DNA of 64,000 nucleotides, from positions 1-64,000 of the forward strand of contig CALJOK010000017.1 in NCBI GenBank assembly GCA_937981555.1. Reading direction: 5' to 3'. Positions 34,788-43,384 of the stretch are shown here, piece by piece. Each line of letters begins with the position of its first letter. Positions within the stretch are counted from its first letter, which is position 1. This stretch comes from an uncultured Saprospiraceae bacterium (lineage in GTDB: Bacteria > Bacteroidota > Bacteroidia > Chitinophagales > Saprospiraceae). The notes below the pieces were generated by a model, which did not search any database, was not told where the DNA came from, and worked only from the letters and a program-made list of their open reading frames with translations. The position numbers and the translations under genes are program-made.

Positions 34788-35681
34788 TTAATGATGGTCA
34801 TGATAATGTAGTGCAGTCCCACATATTTTACAAAAATAAGCATCATCAGCATGATCATCAAAAAGGCATTCACTACATACTTGAGTATTTAAGTGTTGTG
34901 GCTCCTCTTTTTTTCCATTTTTCTTTTTCTTTTTTCCTTTTTTATTTTCTTTTGTCATTTCGGAACTAACAATTCCAGTCGGAACTGCGATAACTGCATA
35001 ACCTAAAAGCATTACGATTGCTGCTAAAAATTGTCCAAAAGAAGTATTCGGAGAAATATCTCCATAACCAACTGTAGTCAACGTCACAATAGCCCAATAA
35101 ATACTTCGTGGAATACTATCAAAAGGAGAACCTGGTTGACTTCCTTCGATCAAATACATGACTGATCCAAAGATGATCACTAGCAACATGACAAAAGTGA
35201 GGAAGACAAAAATTTTCCTTCGACTTGCTGATAGAGCGGAGGTAATATGTTGGGCATCTTTAGAATAGTTTACCAATTTGAAGATCCGAAAGACTCTCAA
35301 TAATCGAATTGCTCGGATTACCATTAATGATTGTGAACCATAAAAAAAGAAACTTAAATAAGAGGGAAGGATTGAAAGCAAATCGACAATTCCAAAAAAA
35401 CTTAATGCATACTTCCAAGGTCGATGAACAACATAAAGTCTCAAGAGGTATTCAAGGGTAAATAATACAGTAAACACCCACTCCAAAATTCTAAATAGTA
35501 GTTTAAATCGATCATTAATTGAGTCAACACTTTCTATCATCACAATGCATACACTTGCAATAATCGCAATGATCAATAATATATCAAACCACTTCCCTAT
35601 AGGTGTATCTGCCTCAAATATAATCTCAAATATTCTTTCACGGGTAGGGCTGTATTCTTTTTTCTTTGTATCGTCAGACAT
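34788..35681 (-). CDS. Voltage-gated K+ channel with C-terminal zinc ribbon
   Basis: A 297-residue six-helix channel of the inner membrane. S4 carries regularly spaced positive residues (Arg123, 126, 129, 132 and Lys135 in VIRAIRLLRVFRIFKLVNYS). The pore has the selectivity filter TTVGYGD at 202-208, followed by S6. A lysine-rich linker (KKGKKKKKNGKKEE, ~247-260) joins a small domain with Cys269, Cys272, Cys284 and Cys287 (CSEC..CKIC), a zinc-ribbon pattern, ending in a His-rich tail. The channel part is typical of prokaryotic Kv channels. The zinc ribbon could be a cytoplasmic gating or assembly module. It is monocistronic. Confidence 0.9.
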   Translation of the reverse strand: MSDDTKKKEYSPTRERIFEIIFEADTPIGKWFDILLIIAIIASVCIVMIESVDSINDRFKLLFRILEWVFTVLFTLEYLLRLYVVHRPWKYALSFFGIVDLLSILPSYLSFFFYGSQSLMVIRAIRLLRVFRIFKLVNYSKDAQHITSALSASRRKIFVFLTFVMLLVIIFGSVMYLIEGSQPGSPFDSIPRSIYWAIVTLTTVGYGDISPNTSFGQFLAAIVMLLGYAVIAVPTGIVSSEMTKENKKGKKKKKNGKKEEPQHLNTQVCSECLFDDHADDAYFCKICGTALHYHDHH

Positions 35682-35941
35682 AAGTAGTTTCGAATGTATT
35701 TAAAAAGTCTCCTCATTTATACTGATAAAAGTAGGGTTTTGGTCATTAAAATTAGTGAATTTTAAAAAATAAATAGATTCATTTCTCCTGAAAACCTATT
35801 TTTCAATTAAAACCCGAAAATATTAATTTTGAAAACCCTTCAACTTTCACCATAAATAAGAATTATTTGTATGCATTTTCCCCAAAATCAATATATTGTG
35901 TTTTTTTATTATAAGTTTTCATAATTGTAATTGTTTTTACA

Positions 35942-35971
35942 TTTGATTTTCTACAAAATTTTATACCTTTG
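35942..35971 (+). promoter_or_regulatory. Promoter of the LytTR response regulator gene
   Basis: TTTG at 35942-35945 and TACCTTTG at 35964-35971 are both exact matches to the Bacteroidetes -33/-7 consensus, with 18 bases between. The implied leader of about 160 bases before 36139 is unusually long. The rest of the 35682-36138 gap is AT-rich with no gene. Confidence 0.65.
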
Positions 35972-36138
35972 CCTCAGTACTAACAGACATACAACTAAAC
36001 TTTCATACCATATTCTTCCTTAATCTTAATACTGATTTAATTTTTTAGAGGTATTTCTGTGCGTTCTATTCCCCCTAAATAACAATAAATTATTGAGTTT
36101 ATTTAATAACAACTACCCTCAATATTACAAGGAAAAAA

Positions 36139-36903
36139 ATGACCAAAGCAATCATAATTGAAGATGAAAAGCAAGGGTTGAACAACCTGAAAAATATTCT
36201 AGCGGAACATTGCTCAGATATTTCAATCATTGGCGAAGCTGGCAGTATTGCAGAAGGAAATGAGTTATTAAAAAAGTTAGGGACAAGTCCTGATGTAGCT
36301 TTTTTAGATATTAATTTACCTGATGGATTAGTTTTTCAAATGTTGAATGAATTAGATAAGATTCCATTTGAAATCATTTTTGTTACTGCCTTTGAAAAAT
36401 TTGCCATTCGAGCATGTCAGTATAGTTCAATAGGATATATTGTAAAGCCTATTGACCCTGATGAATTGAAAGAAGCGGTTAGTAGAATTGATGCTGGAAA
36501 AACGCATCATACGAATGAGAAATTGGAAGTGTTTAACCAACATTATTTTAACAAACCCAATCCATTCAAAAAAATGAGTATCTCCGCTTTAGACGGTATT
36601 TATTTTATTAATATTCAAGATATTATTCGGTGCGAAGCAGAAGATAACTATACTCATATTCACTTATCTAATGGCGATAAAATAACAGCCTCTCGAACGA
36701 TAAAAGCATATGAGGAAATGTTAGGTTCTGTCAACTTTTATCGAGTTCACAAAAGCCATTTGATCAATCTAAATTATATGAAAAAATTCGTGAAAGGTGA
36801 TGGAGGTTATTTGGTCATGGATGATGGAAAAAAAATTGAAGTTTCTCGACGTCGCCGACCTGCATTTATGGAACAAATGAGGAGACTGCAAGAAGGAATA
36901 TAA
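36139..36903 (+). CDS. LytTR-family response regulator
   Basis: A 254-residue two-component regulator. The receiver domain (1-~120) has the acidic pair Glu8/Asp9 (IIEDE), phospho-acceptor Asp57 (AFLDINLPDG), Thr83 (FVTAF) and Lys103 (VKPI). The LytTR DNA-binding domain (~145-248) has IIRCEAEDNYTHIHLSNG, FYRVHKSHLINL and the end EVSRRRRPAF. LytTR regulators bind paired direct repeats upstream of target promoters and often control peptide signalling or surface functions. No kinase gene is adjacent; the LytS-type kinase at 43874 is the only candidate in the window. A double-glycine peptide gene follows 239 bases downstream. Confidence 0.93.
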   Translation: MTKAIIIEDEKQGLNNLKNILAEHCSDISIIGEAGSIAEGNELLKKLGTSPDVAFLDINLPDGLVFQMLNELDKIPFEIIFVTAFEKFAIRACQYSSIGYIVKPIDPDELKEAVSRIDAGKTHHTNEKLEVFNQHYFNKPNPFKKMSISALDGIYFINIQDIIRCEAEDNYTHIHLSNGDKITASRTIKAYEEMLGSVNFYRVHKSHLINLNYMKKFVKGDGGYLVMDDGKKIEVSRRRRPAFMEQMRRLQEGI

Positions 36904-37142
36904 ATATTAACACCCCAATAAAAAAATTTACAAATAACCCTGAAAAGCAGCTAAGTTTGCAAATTACTGATTATTAGGCTTTAATGTATTAATAGTTTTA
37001 GTAATTAATGATTTTTTTACATAAAGTATTGAAACACACGTACTTATGTTACCGTTACGATTTTGGAGTTTTAAATTTATTTGTTAATTTCACTAATATT
37101 ATTCGTTAAATCGAAAGTATTTTAACCTAAAATTCAAACACT

Positions 37143-37286
37143 ATGGGGCTTTTTACATTTAACAAAAAGAAGAAAAAGAGGCTAGATGACTTGAGTCATT
37201 TACCTGGCATTAACATGAAAAAGATTTGGGGTGGTAAGAAAAAGAAAAACAGCTCTAGTGGCTGTGGCGATATTATCCCTCAATAA
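37143..37286 (+). CDS. Double-glycine leader peptide (RiPP, bacteriocin or pheromone precursor candidate), 47 aa
   Basis: A short ORF from ATG 37143 to TAA 37284-37286. The N-terminal half is basic (MGLFTFNKKKKKR). A leader-like segment LDDLSHLPGINMKKIWGG ends in Gly30-Gly31. The remaining 16 residues are KKKKNSSSGCGDIIPQ with one cysteine. The hydrophobic-spaced leader ending (M)KKI-GG matches the style of Bacteroidetes natural-product precursors and ComC-type leaders, which are cleaved after GG by a C39 peptidase during export. A strong terminator begins 29 bases after the stop, so this is its own transcription unit. It lies between a LytTR regulator and an outer-membrane protein. No C39 transporter is in the window. 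Identity as a precursor is inferred from the leader alone. Confidence 0.6.
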   Translation: MGLFTFNKKKKKRLDDLSHLPGINMKKIWGGKKKKNSSSGCGDIIPQ

Positions 37287-37314
37287 AAAACAGACTATTA
37301 ACAACCGTTAATGC

Positions 37315-37351
37315 AAATGGCTACATTTCCTTGGAAATGTAGCCATTTTTC
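37315..37351 (+). terminator. Terminator of the double-glycine peptide gene
   Basis: AAATGGCTACATTTCC and its complement GGAAATGTAGCCATTT form a near-perfect 16-bp stem followed by a T-run. Its strength and closeness to a 47-codon ORF support a separate, abundant small mRNA. Confidence 0.9.
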
Positions 37352-37539
37352 TTTGCTAGTAACAGACCTACAAAATCCCTTAGAATAAAGTCTAATAATT
37401 CTCCGGTTTTTTTAAAATGTAACTTTCCTTCTTATTTCAAGTATCTGATACAAACACTTTTTAGATGCAACTTTCTATCAAATGGAAAGTCTTTAAGTCT
37501 AAATTATCACTCTTCACTAAACCTATTTTAAAAAATAAT

Positions 37540-39969
37540 ATGAGATCATATTTTACCTTCCTATTTACCATTTTATCCATTTCTATTTTTGCTCAAACTG
37601 CTTCCATCAAAGGTATTTTGCAAGACGCAGATAAAGCGCCTGTTTCTTTTGCTAATATTGTTTTATACAATAGTGCAGATAGTAGCGTGGTGAAAATCGA
37701 AGTGTCTGATCCTATCGGGAAATTTTTAATTCCAAGTATTCCTGCTGGCAACTATTATTTAGTGGCAAGTTTTATTGGATATGATGATGCGACTAAAAAT
37801 AATATTCAACTTGCTGATGATCAACAACTTGATTTGGGAATTTTTTCTTTCCAAGCTGCCTCTGTTGAGTTAGCCGAAGCAACGGTGAAAGCTAGAAGAG
37901 CCTTAGTTGAAATCAAACCTGATCGGACCGTTTTCAATGTACAAGGAACGATCAATAGTGTAGGGTCAGATGCCATTGAACTACTGCGAAAAGCACCTGC
38001 GGTGACAGTTGATAATAATGATAATATCAATGTTCTAGGTCGTGCTGGAGTATTGCTTTATGTAGATGGTAAACGACAACCTTTGGCTGGAGATGATTTG
38101 ACTAATTATCTAAAAGGAATCCCTGCCGAGCAAATTGATCGAATCGAAATCATTACTAATCCGGGTGCAAAATACGAGGCAGAAGGTAATGCTGGGATCA
38201 TTGACATTCGATTGAAAAAAGATAAAAGTCATGGTGCCAATGGAACGGTCAATGCTGCTCATAGCCAAGGAGAAGTCGGAAGAACCAATGTAGGATTTAC
38301 AGGGAATTATAGAAACAAGAATTTCAATACTTATGGAAATATCGGAGCAGGACGAAGAAATGGATTTAATGATTTGATTTTCAATAGTACTCAAAACGGA
38401 ATTAGATTGCAGGAAACTAATAAGATGAATCGATCTAGCGATGCTATCTATTATCGCTTGGGAACTGATATTTTTATTAATAAAAAAAATACCATTGGGT
38501 TTTTGATAAGTGGCGGAAATGGTGAAAATTCGAATCCTGCAACCAATCAAATTAAGTTATCAAGTATTGATACACCTAATGTCATTGACAGTATTTTGAT
38601 TGCTGAGAACGAAACTGATGCTAATCGAAATCGACTGTCATACAATTTAAATTATCGATTTGAAGATCGAAAATCTGGACAAAGTTTGAACATTGATTTG
38701 GACTATGGAACCTTTGGAAATGAGGTAGAACGATTTCAACCAAATCGTTACTATGATGAAAATGAAAATTTGTTGACAGAAAATATTAGTTTATTTTCGA
38801 CGCCATCAGAGATTGATATTTATACGATTAAGGCGGATTATGAAACTAACTTTTTAGGAGGGAAGCTAGGGGTAGGAACTAAGTTAAGTAAAGTTATTAC
38901 TAACAATACCTTTGAGGTGTTTGATGAGGTAAATGGAGAAAATATTCCCAACGACTTTAGATCAAATACTTTTAAGTATGATGAAAAAGTATATGCAGGC
39001 TATGTTAGTTTTAATCGAAAGATCAATGAAAAAATGAATTTTTCCGCAGGACTTCGAGCGGAACAAACTGATGCCGTTGGTGATTTGCAAGCATTTTTGG
39101 TGGACTTACAAGAGCCACCGGTGGAGCTCAATTATTTGTCTTGGTTTCCAAATGCAGGAATAACTTATGCTGCTTCTCCTCAGAATAGTTTTGCTTTAAA
39201 TTATGGCCGTCGGATTAATCGACCAGATTATAATGTACTGAATCCGTTCAATAATCAATTGAGTGAATTGTCTTATCAAAAAGGAAACCCATTTCTCGCT
39301 CCAGAGATTGTCAATAATATAGAACTGGGTTACACACATAAATATCGATATAATTTTAAATTAGCTTACAGTAAAACAACGGATCAAATTACTCGATTAA
39401 TCGGTCCTGATGAAAGTGACCCAAGAGCGAATTTTATCTCTTGGGCAAATTTGGCGGATCAAACCATTTTTAGTTTTAATGCAAGTCTTCCTTTTGAGAT
39501 CACTAAGAGATGGAATGCCTTTTTTAATTTTAGTGCATCGCATATTGATAACCAAGCAGACTACGGAGATGGGGCAGTAGTGGATGTGCAGATATTTACC
39601 TATTCCATTTTCCAGCAGCAGACCTTTAATTTGCCTAATAAATTTACTGCGGAAGTTTCAGGATATTTTTCAGGGCCAGGAGTATGGGGTGGAGTATTTG
39701 AGTATGAGGAAAGTTGGGCGTTAAATTTAGGAATACAACGTAAATTTTTAAACGACCAATTGAACGTGAAGTTGAGTGCTAATGATATTTTTTACCAATC
39801 AGGTTGGGATGGTTTTTCAAAATTCGATGGTTTAGTTTCGGAAGGAAGTGGAAGATGGGATAGCCGAAATGTCAACTTAAGTGTGAGTTATAATTTCGGA
39901 AATCAACAAGTGAAATCTAGGAAAAGAAAAACTGGATTGGAGGACGAAGCGGGTAGGGTAGAGAAATAG
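37540..39969 (+). CDS. Outer-membrane beta-barrel protein with carboxypeptidase-regulatory-like domain (OMP_b-brl_3 type)
   Basis: An 809-residue TonB-receptor-like protein. The ATG at 37540 (MRSYFTF, signal peptide ending IFAQ) is preferred over an upstream in-frame ATG at 37465 that would add 25 residues. A regulatory-like domain (TASIKGILQDADKAPVSFAN) spans ~20-105. A plug-like segment contains RTVFNVQG, SDAIELLRKAPAVTVDNND and IDRIEIITNPGAKYEAEG. The barrel follows. The end NLSVSYNFGNQQVKSRKRK plus an acidic/basic tail is typical of the OMP_b-brl_3 family, whose members lack a SusD partner. Their transport substrates are mostly unknown. It follows the GG-peptide unit by about 190 bases. 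Confidence 0.88.
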   Translation: MRSYFTFLFTILSISIFAQTASIKGILQDADKAPVSFANIVLYNSADSSVVKIEVSDPIGKFLIPSIPAGNYYLVASFIGYDDATKNNIQLADDQQLDLGIFSFQAASVELAEATVKARRALVEIKPDRTVFNVQGTINSVGSDAIELLRKAPAVTVDNNDNINVLGRAGVLLYVDGKRQPLAGDDLTNYLKGIPAEQIDRIEIITNPGAKYEAEGNAGIIDIRLKKDKSHGANGTVNAAHSQGEVGRTNVGFTGNYRNKNFNTYGNIGAGRRNGFNDLIFNSTQNGIRLQETNKMNRSSDAIYYRLGTDIFINKKNTIGFLISGGNGENSNPATNQIKLSSIDTPNVIDSILIAENETDANRNRLSYNLNYRFEDRKSGQSLNIDLDYGTFGNEVERFQPNRYYDENENLLTENISLFSTPSEIDIYTIKADYETNFLGGKLGVGTKLSKVITNNTFEVFDEVNGENIPNDFRSNTFKYDEKVYAGYVSFNRKINEKMNFSAGLRAEQTDAVGDLQAFLVDLQEPPVELNYLSWFPNAGITYAASPQNSFALNYGRRINRPDYNVLNPFNNQLSELSYQKGNPFLAPEIVNNIELGYTHKYRYNFKLAYSKTTDQITRLIGPDESDPRANFISWANLADQTIFSFNASLPFEITKRWNAFFNFSASHIDNQADYGDGAVVDVQIFTYSIFQQQTFNLPNKFTAEVSGYFSGPGVWGGVFEYEESWALNLGIQRKFLNDQLNVKLSANDIFYQSGWDGFSKFDGLVSEGSGRWDSRNVNLSVSYNFGNQQVKSRKRKTGLEDEAGRVEK

Positions 39970-39983
39970 ATTTTTGGTTTTTA

Positions 39984-40026
39984 TAAAAAAAGAAAACGGC
40001 AAATGAAATTTTTCATTTGCCGTTTT
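39984..40026. terminator. Bidirectional terminator between convergent genes (copy 1 of a repeated hairpin)
   Basis: The perfect 16-bp stem AAAACGGCAAATGAAA/TTTCATTTGCCGTTTT is flanked by an A-run and a T-run. It lies between genes ending at 39969 (+) and 40043 (-). The stem sequence recurs at 40744-40777. Confidence 0.9.
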
Positions 40027-40042
40027 TGGTATTAGACTATTT

Positions 40043-40672
40043 TTAATAAACCTCTCTGTCTGGTAATTTTTCCCCATTAAATTTCTCTACACAATTCCGA
40101 AGCTTTGGATATCTGTATCCTTTTGCACAGGTGAAAAATTCTTTTAAAGCTGGATATTTATGAATAAGTTTATTATTCGATCTGCTCCCTCCAATTTGAC
40201 CAAATCCAGGAAGTAATATAAGTTTAGAATTAATCTCTGTTGAGAAATAGGCTACACCTCCCCAGGTGTCAACTATATGTGCCTCATTTATTGGCTTTCT
40301 TGACAATAATATTTTTATATGAACAAGACCATTCTCGTAATAAAAAAACTTTCCCGTACTCAGTAAACAATAAGGAACATCTGATTTATCTTTTATTCTG
40401 AATAATGCATTATTTAATTTAAAACCCCACATACCTTTAGGGTATATTTTAATTTTTTTCTGGTCTTTGGGAATATCGGGCGTTTTATCTATTAGGGTAA
40501 TATATCTTTTTCTGAAAGGAGATGTGACACCACGGTATATAAAATCACCCGTTTTAAGTTCTCCTTTATTTTGCTGGTAATCTTCAAATGTTTGATAAAG
40601 AACCAAACTGTCTTGCGCTTGAAGCAATATGGGAAATAAAAATAAAAGCAGGAATCCTAAAATATTTTTCAT
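40043..40672 (-). CDS. Secreted protein of unknown function
   Basis: A 209-residue exported protein. The signal peptide MKNILGFLLLFLFPILLQAQ starts at ATG 40672 (a TTG one codon earlier is less likely). The mature part begins DSLVLYQTFEDYQQNKGEL, a phrase seen in Bacteroidetes secreted proteins that I cannot assign to a family with certainty. A cysteine pair occurs near the C-terminus (FFTCAKG, LRNCVEK). It is flanked on both sides by near-identical hairpins, so it is transcriptionally insulated. Function unknown. Confidence 0.7.
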   Translation of the reverse strand: MKNILGFLLLFLFPILLQAQDSLVLYQTFEDYQQNKGELKTGDFIYRGVTSPFRKRYITLIDKTPDIPKDQKKIKIYPKGMWGFKLNNALFRIKDKSDVPYCLLSTGKFFYYENGLVHIKILLSRKPINEAHIVDTWGGVAYFSTEINSKLILLPGFGQIGGSRSNNKLIHKYPALKEFFTCAKGYRYPKLRNCVEKFNGEKLPDREVY

Positions 40673-40733
40673 CAATAATGTTTTTTATATAAAAGTTGTT
40701 TTAAAAGGAATTCCCAAATTAGATGTTTTTGAC

Positions 40734-40780
40734 CAAAAAAAAGAAAACGGCAAATGGTGAAAATCATTTGCCGTTTTTTT
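40734..40780. terminator. Hairpin copy 2, same stem as at 39984
   Basis: AAAACGGCAAATG/CATTTGCCGTTTT with flanking A- and T-runs. The left flank and stem (AAAAAAGAAAACGGCAAATG) are identical to copy 1. It lies between the divergent genes at 40672 (-) and 40829 (+), where a terminator is not expected. Confidence 0.75.
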
Positions 40781-40800
40781 ATTACTAAAGATCTTATCAT

Positions 40801-40808
40801 TAACTTTG
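40801..40808 (+). promoter_or_regulatory. Candidate -7 box (TAACTTTG) for the glycosyltransferase gene
   Basis: An exact TAnnTTTG match 20 bases before the start at 40829, implying a very short leader. No TTG at the ideal distance. Confidence 0.4.
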
Positions 40809-40828
40809 CTTTTCAACCAAAACAATAA

Positions 40829-41956
40829 ATGATAGAAAAAATATCAAGCAATAAAAAACTAGTAACTTTAATTGCGCTCTTAATAATAAATGCCATTCTC
40901 AAGTTCTCTATGATTGACTCCATTTCAATTGGTCATGATGAGCCCTTGTCTGTAACCGTTGCTTCAAATGCTATTTTGGAAATCCCCTTACTAACGGATA
41001 ATAATCCTCCGCTGTTTTATTTTTTACTTCATTATATGATAGAATGGTTTGGAAGTGGAGCCTTTGCTATAAGGTTTATACCTTGCTTATTTGGAGTTTT
41101 ATTATCAGGATTGATTTATGTATTTGGAGAAAAATATCTAAGTCATAAAGTAGGTTTATTTGCAGCGATCCTCTACACTTTTTCAACCGTCTATCATCAT
41201 CATTCTCATAATGCAAGAGTTTATACGATGTTTGCTTTTTTAGCGGTGTTATCGATGTATTATTTTTTGTCATATATTAATGGTAAGGAAAATAAGAGAA
41301 GTTTACGAAACTTGACCATCGTAAGTATCATTATGATTTATTCGCATTTTTTTGGTTTGATACTTCTGGGGTTTCAAGGAATATTTTTTCTCTTTTTTAT
41401 GAAAAACAAAAGAGAAGAGATTTTTGCCTATATAAAATATATGAGTGTGATAGGATTAAGTTTCCTCCCATATATCTATATTCTATATTTGAAGTTTTTG
41501 CGAACGATGGGAATAAATACGACGATTCCTGAGACTTCATTAGAGTCACCTTACATTATCATTCGCCAATTTTCCAATAAGCCAGCAGTTGCGGTTGTCT
41601 TTTTAGTTTTGATATTAGCTGCGGTGATTAAGATTTTATGGAAAAAAGAGCAAGTAGAATTGAATAAGCGAGTAGTGTTTTTTTGGTTTTTCGGAATTTA
41701 TATAGGGCTATTTTTTATCTCGTTTTTTGTACCGATGTTTATTTCTCGGTACATGGTTTTTATTTTTATTCCATTTTATTATTTGGTTGGTTTATCTATT
41801 GAGAATTTATTTAGACATTGGAATATCGAATATTCAATATTTCTTATTTCAACTTTAGCGATGTTTATTACTTTTCAACCTACATATCATTTTTATGGAA
41901 CAAGGCGAGGGACTGAGGATATTTTTATTCAATATTTTTTGAATTTATTTTATTGA
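40829..41956 (+). CDS. GT39/ArnT-like membrane glycosyltransferase
   Basis: A 375-residue polytopic membrane protein with about nine hydrophobic helices. The first extracytoplasmic loop carries SISIGHDEPLSVTVASN, with the His-Asp-Glu pattern of the catalytic DE motif of lipid-linked sugar transferases (PMT/ArnT/GT39 type). NNPPLFYFLLHYMIEWFGS and ARVYTMFAFLAVLSMYYFLS follow, both typical of this family. The enzyme would move a sugar from a polyprenyl-phosphate donor onto an envelope acceptor. It is shorter than usual members (~500 residues) and lacks a C-terminal soluble domain. Acceptor unknown. Confidence 0.8.
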   Translation: MIEKISSNKKLVTLIALLIINAILKFSMIDSISIGHDEPLSVTVASNAILEIPLLTDNNPPLFYFLLHYMIEWFGSGAFAIRFIPCLFGVLLSGLIYVFGEKYLSHKVGLFAAILYTFSTVYHHHSHNARVYTMFAFLAVLSMYYFLSYINGKENKRSLRNLTIVSIIMIYSHFFGLILLGFQGIFFLFFMKNKREEIFAYIKYMSVIGLSFLPYIYILYLKFLRTMGINTTIPETSLESPYIIIRQFSNKPAVAVVFLVLILAAVIKILWKKEQVELNKRVVFFWFFGIYIGLFFISFFVPMFISRYMVFIFIPFYYLVGLSIENLFRHWNIEYSIFLISTLAMFITFQPTYHFYGTRRGTEDIFIQYFLNLFY

Positions 41957-42030
41957 GTTACTAACTGATGTTAAGAGAGGTAGTCAACTCCCATAGTTCT
42001 ACTTTTTTTTCTTTGATGAAAAAATAGTAG

Positions 42031-42077
42031 CAAAAAAAATCAAGGCTGTATTCTTTTCCTAAAAAGAATAAGGCCGA
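42031..42077 (-). terminator. Terminator of the gene at 42170-42637
   Basis: On the minus strand GGCCTTATTCTTTT pairs with AAAAGAATACAGCC across a short loop and is followed by an eight-T run. It lies about 95 bases past the stop at 42170. Confidence 0.65.
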
Positions 42078-42169
42078 GAAGTAAATGGCAAGATTCGTTT
42101 TTCATATGAAAAGAAAAGGCTTAGGTTTTGTCTAAGAACCATTTTTAATAAGTATTTTCTTGTTATGTT

Positions 42170-42637
42170 TTATACTATGTTAATTTTCATCGAACCTTGT
42201 CTGATTTCAAAGAAGTAAAATCCCAACAATTTTTGTATCCGCAACATTTGTTCATCAGTTGCTTCAGTAGGGAAATAAAAATCATCATCTTTTACGATCA
42301 TTTCATTAGCAGTTCTTCTAATTACCTCCAAGTTGAATTCATTATTATAGAACTCTATTAGTTGAGTGAAATTCTCTGATGTGTAAAAAGTCTCAGCCAA
42401 TTCATCGTCATCAAAAAAAGGATTAACTCCTATAGTCCTTAGTCTTTTACTTTCCAATTGCCTTTTCTTTTCCATTACTTTTTCAAGGTCTTCGTTTTCA
42501 TAAATAGGATCGCCTAATGGAATCCCAGAGTAATCAGGTAATTGGTTATTTACGATTACTCCCATTTCATATCTCTCTCCAAAATGAAGACACATAGCTT
42601 CTCCGTATATTTTTCTTTCTATGATTTGATATTTCAT
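42170..42637 (-). CDS. Unidentified small soluble protein next to a SUKH gene
   Basis: A 155-residue acidic soluble protein with no signal peptide or membrane segment. It starts MKYQIIERKIYGEAMCLHFG and ends FYFFEIRQGSMKINIV. I do not recognise a family. It lies 81 bases after the SUKH-type gene, on the same strand, with a terminator downstream. By position and size it could be a second immunity-type protein or a small regulator, but sequence alone does not show this. Confidence 0.6.
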   Translation of the reverse strand: MKYQIIERKIYGEAMCLHFGERYEMGVIVNNQLPDYSGIPLGDPIYENEDLEKVMEKKRQLESKRLRTIGVNPFFDDDELAETFYTSENFTQLIEFYNNEFNLEVIRRTANEMIVKDDDFYFPTEATDEQMLRIQKLLGFYFFEIRQGSMKINIV

Positions 42638-42718
42638 TTTTATTAATTGAGGTGACCTCTTGATATATGCGCCGTGACGAGCGAATGCGAGACATGGATA
42701 TTGGATGTTTTGTTGGCT

Positions 42719-43384
42719 TTATTTTTTATATTTTTCTTTCATTTTTTTGAACTGATTTTCTCTGTTATACCAATCATCTTTAAAAATACTTTTTATTCTC
42801 AGAAAATCTTTTGGATTATTTGCTGCAACATATAAATTTGTTTTTCCTTCTGATTTTGTCAACCCAATTATTTCATTTGGCTGACTTTGAAAGAATTTAG
42901 AATTCCATAATCTTAATTCTTCATTTAATTTTTCAAAGTTATTGTAAACTTTTTGTTCTTCTGAATTTTCAATTCCCCATCTGAAAGCATAAAATGGTAA
43001 CTTTGTTAGAGCACTTTGAAAACCTAAAGAAATCAAGGATTCACGAATATCATCATTATCCAAAGTCCAATTATTTATTTTATAGTAAACATTCGGGGAA
43101 GGATTTTTCATCTCTTCTTTTGGGACTCCAAACCTAATTCCTGTTTGACAATCTCTAAAAAACATTAAGAACTCTTCTTTGTCAAATTCTAAATCTTCTA
43201 AGTTAATAATGTCATCGAAAATTTGAATTTTACCTTTGTGATTTCCAAATTCTTTATAATATTTTTTCAATCCAATTGGAAGAGTATTTCCTAATTTATC
43301 TTCAACTGATTTTATTTGTTCATCTGAATTACCAAAATTATTTTCTTCAACTTGTATTAAATCTTTGATGATTTTAAATGACAT
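42719..43384 (-). CDS. SMI1/KNR4 (SUKH) family protein, immunity-type
   Basis: A 221-residue soluble protein. The ATG at 43384 (MSFKIIKDLIQ) is preferred over a longer TTG frame to 43462. The SUKH core is visible: VEDKLGNTLPIGLKKYYKEF (helix and conserved Gly/Pro), INLEDLEF, and a mixed-strand C-terminal half with YAFRWGIEN. SUKH proteins commonly neutralise toxins of polymorphic or contact-dependent systems. No toxin gene is adjacent, so this looks like an orphan immunity gene. The flanking spacer at 42656 holds a short palindrome (GAGGTGACCTC). Confidence 0.75.
   Translation of the reverse strand: MSFKIIKDLIQVEENNFGNSDEQIKSVEDKLGNTLPIGLKKYYKEFGNHKGKIQIFDDIINLEDLEFDKEEFLMFFRDCQTGIRFGVPKEEMKNPSPNVYYKINNWTLDNDDIRESLISLGFQSALTKLPFYAFRWGIENSEEQKVYNNFEKLNEELRLWNSKFFQSQPNEIIGLTKSEGKTNLYVAANNPKDFLRIKSIFKDDWYNRENQFKKMKEKYKK

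Noticed and set aside
37821-38550. Minus-strand frames of 69 and 146 codons inside the outer-membrane protein gene
   Set aside because: They are within a recognised receptor-like gene and show no independent features.
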